Shown one piece after another: positions 20,501-32,500 of a DNA stretch of 64,000 bases. The notes beneath the pieces were generated by a model that did no database searches, was not told where the DNA came from, and saw only the letters and a program-made list of their open reading frames with translations. Every line of letters starts with the position of its first letter. Within the stretch, counting starts at the first letter, position 1. The position numbers and the translations under genes are program-made. Origin of the DNA: Chinchilla lanigera (Eukaryota; Chordata; Mammalia; Rodentia; Chinchillidae); assembly GCF_000276665.1 (NCBI RefSeq), contig NW_004955418.1, forward strand, positions 2,379,894-2,443,893. The letters run 5' to 3'.

Positions 20501-23500
20501 AAATTTAGGCATTACTTTGTAATTGTAAGTATGGTGTAATTTTTGCAAAGAAACTGCTAGTTATAGAGGAATACTGTATAAGCAAAGGGTGAAAAATTTA
20601 AGTTAGAGCAAAAGATCAATACAAACTTGTATATTTTAATTTTTTTGGTACTTAAGAGTGAACCCAGTGCTTTATGAATGCTAGGCAAATCCTCTACCAC
20701 TGAGTTAGATCCCCTGCCCTTTACAGACTTAGAAATTTGAACTTTTCCCTTGATTACAATAGTAGGTCAGAGTAGTGGAATCATTGTTTGATTTTTGTTT
20801 TTGAGATAGGGCCTTGTTATGTAGTTCAAACTGGGCTTGAACTCACCATATAGACTACTTGTCCTCAAACTCCCAGTAGTCCTCCTGCTTCAGCCTCTCA
20901 AGTGCTGGGATTATAGGCATTTGCCACCATGTCTAGCTAAAATGCGTATTTATATATGAAGTACATTGGATAGATTAAATTTATTGCCTGAATTAGCGGG
21001 AAATGAACCTTTTAAAACATTTTTAAAGATTCCCAATTATCATAGTATCTGACTTAATTTTTTAAAAGATTTTGCCAGGGTGGTGACACCTGCCTGTAAT
21101 CCCAGCACTCAGGAGGCTGAGGTAGGGGGATGGTTGTGAGTTTCAGACCAATTTAGGGTACAAGGTGAACTCAAGGCCAGCCCGAACTGCATAGCCAGAC
21201 CCTGTCTCAAAAAGACTAAACAAACAAATAAATAAATAAATAAAAGAAAGACTTAAAGGACTGATACCTCTCCTCCAGATTATTCTTGTTTGAAAAAAAG
21301 TAACGAGGAGAAGCGGATAAGTATACCTTAAACTTTAATGTCTGGATACCCATAAGTAAGCCCATCTGGGGAGAAATTCTACATGTCACATTACTTTCAT
21401 TAAATTATGCTTTAATTCAGTAATTTTTTGAAAAGTAAAATTAATAATTGCTCAAAGTGAAATAGTATATAAGTGTTGGTGTCACTGATTTTGTGCCTTT
21501 CTAAGATGACCTAACAGAAACTGATGGTGCCAGCTTGAGCTAATGTTTATATCTTGACTCCTCAAAATCTACAAGGTATGCCTGGATTATGACATATTGT
21601 GATACAATTTTCTATTATACTATTTCTTGTATATGCTGAAGTATATCTATATTTCACATTTATTGAATGAGTTTCTTTGTCTTTTCTTGTTGTTGTTGTT
21701 GTTTTTGAGATGAACCTCGCTATGTATCCAGGCTAGCCTTGAATTTGTAGCAGTCCTTCTGTTGCCTCCCAAATGTTGGGATTACAGGTGTGTGCCACCA
21801 TGCCTGGCTCTTTTTTTATTTTTTAAGCACTAGAAAGATTGATTTAAAATATGTTGTGCTTTATGTTAATGTCAGGAGGTAATGTTGAATTCTGCAGACT
21901 TTCCCATGGATAGAAAAGAGGATACAGTATTATCATACTGAATAGAATATGCCCAGTAAATGGATAGTTCAGTGGATCCTAAGAGACAGTGATATATTCT
22001 TTATTGTCTGGATGTATCTTACTTTATTACTGGAATCTTTTTGTTTTTCTTTTCCTTTCTTTTCCTTTCCTTTTTTGGGGGGCAGACAGGGTTGTGCTAG
22101 GTAGTTTAGGCTGGCCATAAGTTCACTATGTAGCTCAACCTGGCCTTGAATTTGCGGTGATCCTCCTGCTTCAGCCTCTTGAGTTCTGGGATTATAGGGA
22201 TGCTTCACTATGCCTGGCTATTACTAGAATTGATTTTCTAATCTGTTTTTATTCTAAATTTCTGGATTAGTGTGACAGTTGCAAATAACAGAAATACAGA
22301 CTGGGAAGTTTTTGTTTAAAAGCGGATTCAATAACTTCAATTTAATTTGTGAAAAAGTGATAATTTGAATTGCACTAAATATCTTCATGATCAGCCCTGC
22401 TTGGTTGTGTGTTTGAATTGGTCTAATTTAAATGCTGCTAATGTGTTGTCTGCGTATTTTAAAATGTAGGCAGATGCGGCTGATTTGGCAGTCTTGCTTT
22501 TTCTCCTGTCTTTTTGAGACAGTCTCACTATGCGTTCAGGCTGGCCTTGAGCTCACTGTGTAGCCCAGGCTGGTCTTGAACTCACAATGATCCTCCTGCC
22601 TCTGCCTCCCGAGCACTGGGATTACAGGTGTGCACCACCACGCCTGGCGGAAGCAAGGTTTAGTCACCCCTTTTTTGGAGTTTCATTCCATTAATGCAGA
22701 TACCTGGCTGCAGTAGATTTTTATTTCTATTAATTATATTAGAGAGATGGTTGGAGATGATGATGAACAGGGCTTGTTTGAGAAAGCGGGCTTTGTATGA
22801 GTCCGTAAAAGCAGGAGACTTCAGTGGAATGGTTTGAAGATGGAGGTGAAAATTATATTTCTTTGTACTTTTTGAGAAGGCAGATAGCAACATTCTCTAC
22901 AAACTGGAATCTTGAGAGCAGGCATTTCTTGGGACCCTAAAGAAGGGACTTACAGCAAAGAAAGAGATGTAAGTATGGTGAGGTTTTCATAAATGACACT
23001 GAGGCAGCTGTGTACGTAGGACAAGTTCACAATAATTTATGAGCAGAGTAGTTTTGACTAGTGAAAGTTTATCTTGACAGGGAGAAGAAAAAGAACTTTG
23101 GAAGGTTCAAGAGAGCATTTTACTTCTATAATACTTACTGTGCAGTGGGACCTTAGTTCATGAACTTAATTCATCCTGTGATTCTGGGGGAGATGGCTGT
23201 GGTGGTGGTAGTCACCCAATGTGGAGTTCGCAAACAGAAGCAAAATTTTGCATGATGGTTTTTTGAGAATCAAATTGCTCTGGACGGGCTGGGGATTTAG
23301 CTCAGCGGCAAAGCTCCTGCCTGGCAAGCGCAAGGTCTTGAGTTTGGTTCCCGGTACCGGAGAAAAACGGAAAAAAAAAAACAAAAAAAACAAAAAAACA
23401 AATTGCTCTGGAAAAGAAGTGTTCGTGAACTGAGGTATTAGTAATTGAGGCAGTTTTTACTGGAGGAAGTTACAGTGGGAGGCCTGGCAGTTATGAACAG

Positions 23501-26500
23501 GAAGAAGAAAAGCCCACAAGTGATTGTTCATTTCATATCTTAGTTGATTATTGGTGAAAATACTGGGAAATATCATTAACTACTTAACATTTAATATAAT
23601 ATATTCAGTATAGTGCAGTATAAGGCTTTTGTAGTTCCTAAGTGATATGGGCTACGTAAAGAAAATTACAGTAAAACTCTGGTTTCTGAGCATAATTCTT
23701 TCTGGAAACATGCTAGTAGTCCAAAGCACTTGTATATCAAAGTGAATTTCCCCATTAGAAATAATAGAAACTCAGATGATTTGTTCCACAACTCAAAAAT
23801 AGTCATATAAAAATAATTAGAATTGGGGTTGGGGATACAGCTCAGTGGTGCAGCTGCCTGCCTGACAAGTGCGAGATTGTGAGTTTGATTTCTGGTACCA
23901 AAAAAAGTTTACTACAATAATGTAATAAAATAAAGAAAATACAAAATACAAAGAAAAATAAACAAGTTTTACAAAGTATGAAGAAAAATAAACAAGTTAA
24001 CGTACAATTACCTTTGAAAACCTCCATGGCTGGAGTGAGAGAGACAGGAAGGTTATTATATGGAATGACTTTTACTATCACTAATGGAATCATTGCTATT
24101 GGCTCAATGGAATCTTTTTCTTTTTTTGCACTTTTAGAAGGAACCTGTCCAATAACGCTTGGCTTTGCCTTCTTGTGAGGATTTCATGGAAATGTGAGAC
24201 TGCATTGTAGTAGTCCTCCTGCCTTAGTCACCTGAGTGCTGGGATTACAGGCGTGCACCACCACACCCAGCTCCATTCTTTATTTCTGACAAGTGTATAT
24301 ATTTTTTCCAGTATTTTTCTTGCTTAGGTTATCAGTTACATACTCCTTAAGTATATTCTGTGGATTTTCACTAACTAATTGAGTATATAGATATGGAAAA
24401 AAGATAATTTTCCATTTGATCAACTTTATTTTTGTCTTTTGGAGACAGGGTCTCACTATGTTGTTCAAGCTGGCCGTGAACTCACTTTGTAGCCCAGGCT
24501 GACCTTGAACTCACAGCAGTCCTCTTGCCTCAGCCTCCTGAGTGCTGGGATTACAGGTGTGCACCACCACATCTGGCTCATTTGATTTTTTTTTTTTTTA
24601 ATCAACTCTAAAAACTGACGGGAAATTTGAGGTTTTTGCCTTTATGTATAAATCTTCCCTGTCAGTTAATAACTACTAGGCTATTCTAAGTTTTTTCCAT
24701 TGTCATTATACATGATATGGTTCAGATGAGGGATGGCATTTATAAGCACAACAAATTAAACAGAATTTGCTGCATATCCTTTATATATATGAGTTGTTAG
24801 TGACCCGTCAGACTAGTGTTTTTTTTTTTTTTCTTTTTTCAGTCTCTTGATTATACAGGTTAATGGGTTTCATTCTGGCAGATTCATACATGCACATAAC
24901 ATACTTCCTTTTCATTTTTAATTTTTTTTTTTATCTATACATGTTTCCCATGTATAATGGTCACATTCATGGTAGGGAATTTGTACTTGTGCTTAATAAT
25001 ATATCTTGCTGCTGCTTTTTTCCCCCATTCCCTTGCCTTCCCTTCAACCCTTCTTTCCCTCCCCATTTTCAAAAGCTTTGTTTCCATTTTTTTCTTCCAT
25101 TCTTTTTTTTTTTGTTTGTTTGTTTTTTTTCCGGTACCAGGAATCGAACTCATGACCTTGCGCTTGCCAGGCAGGTGCTGTGCCGCTGAGCTAAATCCCC
25201 AGCCCCTCTTCCATTCTTTTTTTAATCCCCTTTCCCTCCTTCCCTCCTCGCACCTCCTTGTTGTTCCCTTTCCTATTTGAACAAGTTCTTCCTACTTCCC
25301 AGTGTCTGTCATCCTTTTGCTCCTCATTTACCTTTTGGGTTTCTCACACGAGAAACCCAAAGGCTCTTTTTTTCTTCATACACATTTTAATTTGGCTTGT
25401 GGTACTAGGGATTGAACCTAGCCTGGTGTGTGCTAGGTGAGTGTGCTACTGCTGAGTTATACTCCCAGCCCTACAATTTTATTTTGGTATACAGATGTTG
25501 GCATTTACTCCATAAGATACCTTGGTCCTCAGAAGTGAGGGGAAAAAATTTTTTTAAATGAGTTTTTTGTTTAAATTTTTTTTAGAGTATTATGTCTTTG
25601 CTTTTTTCTTTTTTTTTTTTTTTTCCGGTACTGGGAATCGAACTCATGACCTTACGCTTGCCAGCCGGGCGCTGTGCTGCTGAGCTTAATCCCCAGCCCC
25701 AGAGTAGTATGTCTTAGATATTTCAGTTAACAGCTTCATTAAATTTCAGTTGGAATTTCCTTTTTTTCCTGTAGGTTAATGACCTTTCAGAGGAAGAAGA
25801 TGAAAAGCTAGAACATATAGAAGAACTTCCAGAAGAAGGTGCAGAAAAATCAGGTGACATGCCGGAAGTGGTACAATTAAGGATGACTGAAAATGTCCTG
25901 GAATCCAATAGTGTTATAGCAGCAACAAGGTAAATACTTCGCCTGAATGAGCTTCAGCTTCTGAGCATTTATTCTAGACTCACTTAAGCACTGAATACAA
26001 ATTATAGCTGTATGTGAAAGCCTGACGCTTATATCTGGAAAAAAACAAGAAAATTTAAAGCAGCAGCTTTGGTAAGCAATTTTATTTATTAACATTACAC
26101 CTTTCTTAGAAAATAAAGCCTCATAATGTATTTCTTTTTTTAGCTTTTTTTTTTTTGTGGTACTGGGGATTGAACTCAGAGCCTTGTACATGCTGGGCAA
26201 GCCCTCTACCACTGAGCTACATCCCCAGCCCGAACATATTTCTTTCTTTCTTTTCTTTTCTTTTTTTTTTTTTGGTCTTCGTTGAGACAGGGTCTTGCTA
26301 TGCACTTCAGGCTCAAATCTTTCTTTTCTTTTCTTTTTTTTTTTTGGTCTTCGTTGAGACAGGGTCTTGCTATGCACTTCAGGCTGGCTTTGAGCTCGCT
26401 TTGTAGCCCAGGCTGGCCTCCAACTATCAACGATCCTCCTACCTCAGGCTCTCAAGTGCTGGGGTTACAGGCCTGCACCACCCAACATATTTCTTAAAAT

Positions 26501-29500
26501 TTGTTTTTATGTGAGCTTGTTGAGCTGGGTAAATTTTCAGTACTTTTGACAGTAGAATTCTAGAGAAATTTACAGTGATTGCATTGACTTGTATTTCTAG
26601 CTTTTAGGCTACAGCGATGTTTAGAAAATATGTAAGGATAGAGCGCTGATCTTTTAAAATAATGCTTCCAATCTTTTTCATGGATAAAAAGATCTTTTCT
26701 AAATGGCATACTGATGCGGGGCATGGTGTCTCAAAAAGACAGAAAAACAAAACAAAAAAACTAAATGGCATGCTGAATAAATATGAAAAATGTGATAGAC
26801 TGGCTTTAGTGGATACTCTTCAGAAAGCTTTAGAGAAGTCAAGAGCTGCCCATACATATCTGTCTCTCTTTTTTTTTTTTTTTTCCTTGCTTTTTGTTTT
26901 TTTGGGGTTTTTTTTGTACTGGGAATCAAACTCAGGACCTTGTGCTTGCCAGGCAAGTGCTTCTGCTGCTAGGCTATATCCCTGGCCATACATCTCTCTT
27001 GAGTTTGCTAAATTCTGTGGTAATGTTCTCTTAAGTTCCATGGTTTATTAACCCGTTTTCATTAGGAGGGCAGGGCTGTATATTTAACCTGCTAAGTGTT
27101 TTACATTAAGTTTGTATTGATTAAATGGTGGTTTAACAGTAGAGGAAATGATAATGTCTTTTAAAAAAATGGTAATAGCTGAGGTTAGAGGAGAGGTATC
27201 AGTGTCACTTAGAAAAATTACAGCTGGTGTGGTGGTGCACGCCTGTAATTCCAGCACTTGGGAGGCAGAGTCAGGAGGATTGTTGGGAGTTTGAGACCAG
27301 CCTGGGCTACAAAGTGAGCTCAAGGCCAGACTGAACTGCATAGTGAGACCCTGTCTCAAAAAAGACAAAAAGAAAAGAAAGAAAAATTACAAAGTGACTT
27401 AAAATTATTTATATTGCTGAAGAATACAGCTATTACACTTTTCTGTGGGCCTCCTGATCTTGATCTTTATGAATAATTTTCTTTAAAAATATTATGTATT
27501 AATATGTTTATTCACACTTAGTTTAAAATTTCATTTGTGCTTTATTGTGTTGTTGGTTTTTTTCATTTTGTTTTTGTTTCTTGAGACTGGGTCTCACCAT
27601 TTGGTGCAGTCTGGTCTTGAATTCACTATGTAACCCAGGCTGACCTGGAACTCAGAGTGATCCTCCTGCCTCAGCCTCCTAAGTGCTGGGATTATAGGCA
27701 TGCATCACCATGCCCGGCAATGCTTTATTGTGTGTTTACATGACCTTCCGGTTAATTTTTATGGCCTCTTAACGGTATTTAAATTATACATTTGGGGGCT
27801 GTTGTTCAGTGGTAGAACACTGCCCCACTGAGGATGCCCTAGGCCTCCCATCTGAGATACTCCATTACTTCCAAGTAGCCTTTCTGTGGACACCACGCCT
27901 TTCATGTGTGGAGCGCTGGGTGACAGTCAACATCCACACTACGCAGGTTTAAACATTTTTGTAAGAGTTGTAGTCACATTCAAAATGTTTCCCTGGCTGG
28001 GCGTGGTGGCGCATATCTGTAATCTCAGCACTTGGGTGATTGAGGTAGGAGGATCGTTACGACTTCGAGACCAGCCTGGACTACAAAGTGAGCTCAAGGG
28101 CAGCCTGAACTGTGTAGCAAGACCCTGTCTCAAAAAGGCCAAAATAAAAAAGTTTCCCTGGAAAGTTGTGAAGGGTGGGATTTGTGGAGTGTTGTGTGGG
28201 CGCCTTCTTGGTGGTAGTGACTTCATGTGTGGTCTGCGTGGTTCATCTGTGGTGTACAACAATGCTGTCGTCAGGGGGTTCAGCACTTCCCTATGATCTT
28301 TGTATGGGAATTTTAAAAATTAATAATTAGATTAAGTGATTGCAAGATTGATTTTATGAAGATTATATAACTATAGGCACATTTTAAAATAGAGTTAATA
28401 GCAGAAAGGAGAAAAGGTGAAGGGATGACTGAAGTCTTTTAACATTAAAGTTGACCAATGACTTTATTTCCTTTGTGGGTCAGTGTCCTTTTGATCTGCT
28501 AGCTCTTTTCTGAGGGTTTAATAGACTGCATTTTTAGGTGGTCTTTATGATATCCAACTATAGTTTCTGAGTAATGTGGCCTGATATCTGTCACCAATTA
28601 TTTTTCTTATCTTTATTAATCAGGACTCACACCTTTTTTTTTTTTTTTTTGAGGTGGTCTTGCTTATTTTAAAGATGGTGCAGGCTGGCCTTGAACTCAT
28701 GGAGATCCTTCTGCCTCAGCCTTCCAGATGCTGGGTTATAGGCCTGCTCCACCTCAAGACCCACAACTCTTTATATTATCTATGATATTTAGCTGCAAAT
28801 ACATAGCTATATTGTTCAGTTTTGCTTTGTTTTGTTTTTACATCCATTTGTGTGTACAATTTGTGCCTCAGTTTGTGCATGAGGGCTTCTCCTCATAGAA
28901 TTTGGATAAAACCTGAAAATAACAGTTAAGTTATATGAAATCTGAAAACTAAATTGGTTCTTTGTCCTTCAGAAGTTCAGAGAACAAAGTTGTACGATCA
29001 GTTTTGTGGGTAGCTTTTCTGGTGACTCGTATAAAGGGTTAATTTTACTGTGGCTTTGAGGGATCCTTTTTTTTTTTTGGTTTTTCTCTGGTACTGGAAA
29101 TCGAACTCACAACCTTGTGCTTGCCAGGCAGGCGCTGTGCCGCTGAGCTAAATCCCCAGCCCCTGTTTTTGTTTGTTTGTTTGTTTGTTTTTTGGTGAAG
29201 GATCCTTGTTAACATTCAAATGAAATCTTTTTTGATTTTTTTTTTTTTTTTTGGTACCAGGAATTGAACCCAGGACCTTGCACTTGCCAGCAGGTGCTTA
29301 TGCCGCTGAGCTATATCCCTGGCCCCCTCAAATGAAATCTTAATCATGAGGGAGGGATCCTTATCAAAAGAAGCTATTTATTTGATTGTCCCAGTATATT
29401 TTTCAGGGCTAATATCTTTACTGTTGCACTAATAAATAACTTGTCTTGCTCATTCCTACTTTTATATGTACTTGGATTTTCTAGTGTCAGTTAAAAAGGG

Positions 29501-32500
29501 ATATGAAGCAAAAGGTGAGCTACCTTTCTTCTGTGTCCAATTTAAATCCATCAGAACGGTCCTCTCTTTGGCTCCTTTGACTGACTGGGAATCTTACTAA
29601 ATCTTAGTCTTTTTGGAGGCTGGATATAGATCTAACCAGTGTTCTTCAAACTTGTTGTATGGATTTAGAAAAAAATTTTAAGTACTGGGCGTTGAAACTC
29701 AGGGCCTTTGCACAAGCTACATCCCTAGCCCTTTTTATTTTTTATCTTGAGACAGGAGTCTTACAGAATCACTAAATTGCTCAGGCCGGGCTCAAACTCA
29801 AATCCTCCTACCTCAGCCTCGTAGAGTGTGACCGTCTATGCCTGGCAAACTTTTTTTTTTTTTTTTACAGTTTACCTAACTGAGAATCATTATTGATGCT
29901 TATTGGGATCTTCCTTAGAGCTGTGATGGGAAGACTCAGGAGTACACCTTTTCTTAAGGCTGTTCTTTCCTTTTAAATGTGGAATAAATTTCACATATAT
30001 AAAGGTCCATGAAACATATTTATAAAAAACAATTAGTAAAAATTAGTAAAAAGCAAATATCCATATCCTACCTCCCATATCTAGAAATAAATATTGACAG
30101 CAGCACAGTAGCTTTAAAATCTTGGTACCTCTCCTTCATGACTAAGATAACCACTGTGTTGACCATGGTATTCATTTCCTTGGGTAATCATTTATGAAAA
30201 TGAAATCAGAATTTTAGCCCATGTGTGATAGTGTCACTAATGAAAACAAACCTCTGTATGTAAAATCTTAGTCCAGTTTTTTTGTTTTTTTTGTTTTTTT
30301 GAGACAGAGTCTCCCCATGCACTTCAGGCTGGCCTTGAACTCACTGCATAAGCAAGGCTGGCCTCAGATTCATGGTGATCCTCCTACCTCAGCCTTGCAG
30401 GTGCTGGGATCACAGGTGTGGGCCACCACACCTGGCTAGTCCAGGTTTTTTTGCTTATTTTACTTTATTTTATTCTATTTTAGTCTTTTTGAGACAGGGT
30501 CTCACTATGCCGTTCAGACTGGTGTTGGGGTGTTTTTTTTTTTTTTTTTTTTTNNNNNNNNNNNNNNNNNNNNNNNNNNNNNNNNNNNNNNNNNNNNNNN
30601 NNNNNNNNNNNNNNNNNNNNNNNNNNNNNNNNNNNNNNNNNNNNNNNNNNNNNNNNNNNNNNNNNNNNNNNNNNNNNNNNNNNNNNNNNNNNNNNNNNNN
30701 NNNNNNNNNNNNNNNNNNNNNNNNNNNNNNNNNNNNNNNNNNNNNNNNNNNNNNNNNNNNNNNNNNNNNNNNNNNNNNNNNNNNNNNGTGTGTGCCACCA
30801 CACCTGCCTTTTTTGCTAAACATTGAATGTGAGAATTATCTGTGTTCATTACCTTGCTGTAAATTATTTTTTTATATGATTATACCACAATTATCTATTT
30901 TACCATTGGTGGATAAATGTTTTAACTTTTTAATTAATAGGACTAATACTGTCATAATATATTTATATGTAATATGTCTTAGTTTTGACCATTATGAGTA
31001 CTTTGCTGTGCACTTCCTGGTATACATTTGCATGCATATGAAGACACATATATCTACTGTGTTCAGCTTTAGTAAATATTGCCAGATTATTCTCTAGCGT
31101 GCCCATTTCAGTTTACAACTGCACTAGCAGTATAAGGGTCGCATTGCTTCATGACTTTGCCAGTATTTTGTAAGAAATAATCTGGTGCATATATATTACA
31201 ATATTTGTTTTTATTTTTATTTTTTGAGGCCAGGTGTTGCCATGTAGTCCAAGCTGGCCTCAAACTCATGGTGATCCCCCTGCCTCAGCCTCCCGAGTGC
31301 TGGGATTACAGGCATACACCACCATGCCCCTATGTTACAATATTTTATTGTCATTTTATGAACAGTCCTTCTCCCTTTTTATTCAGATATTGGCTGGTTC
31401 ATTTTGTGAAATGCCTCTCAAGTCTGTTGCCTATTTTCTGTTGAGTTGTCTTTTTAAAAATTTTTTTTTAGATTTGTTTGGAGTATTTTAAAAAATATTT
31501 TGCTCAGAAATACCCTCATTCCCACCCCTGGTAGGAAAAAGCTTTACCATTGAGCTATACCCTCAAACTCACCTCCTAGATTTTAGAATTTTATATTGGG
31601 ACAGAGTCTTGCTAAGCTACCCAGGCTGGTTTTGAACTTGCCATCCTCCTCTCTCAGCCTCTTGAGTAGCTGGGGTTACAGGTGTGTGTTACCATGCCTG
31701 GCTCTATAGGTACTTTTGTACAGTTTTTAAACACTTATATATTTTTGAAAGTTTTATAGTAAAGTATTAGAAAAAATAATGTTGTAACACAATTTGTGGT
31801 ATAACCCCTCCCTTATATTTAGGAGTGGATCTGGTAGATCTGAGGGACCATTTAATAGAGTCTCAAATACAGAATTTCTGAGTTAAAGATCATACATTTG
31901 TAATCTAAGTGTCAGCTTCATAGTGTCAGCAAAATTGTGCATGTGAATCTTAATTGTCACTTTAAATTTGCATTTCTGGTTAGATTAATTATTATTCTTT
32001 TTGCTGCTTTGATTATTTTGTTTTGTAGGATTTGTTTAGTTTTTATTTAGTTTTGCTTTTTGAGGCAGGGTCTCACAGTGTAGTGCAGGCTGGTCTTGAA
32101 CTCATTAGGTAGCCCAGGCTGGCCTCAAACTCTTAAAATCCCCCTGTCTCAGCCTCCTGAGTGCTGATTACAGGGATTACAGTCATGTACTACCACCCCT
32201 GGCTTTGTTTGATTGTTTATGAAATGTCTTGTGCTCATGTATACACTAGCACGTTAGTGATACTCTAATCTGACAATAGGGGAGAACATTACTCTAGCAA
32301 AATAAGCAGATGACCAACAATGGCACATTTGAGAAAGAACGGAGAAGATACGAGTGCTACCAAAAATTAAACCGTGGCTTTAGTAACAGACATTGATAGT
32401 GTAAGTAGTTGGGAATCAGCACATTTTTCAGAAGTTGATTAAAGCATGTTTACCAGAAACCACGAATTAAGCTGGGCGTGGTGGCTCATGCCTGTAATCC

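Noticed and set aside
25334..25361. Perfect 12-bp inverted repeat tttgggtttctc / gagaaacccaaa
   Set aside because: The L1 3' UTR copies near 12410 and 50330 contain the same near-palindrome, so it belongs to the L1 and is not a new regulatory hairpin.
27886..28296. Overlapping open frames on both strands (136 and 115 codons)
   Set aside because: The middle of both is the B1 at 27997-28151; no splice or promoter support.
30372..31097. 241-codon + strand open frame
   Set aside because: It runs through the N gap, and both ends are B1 or L1M sequence.
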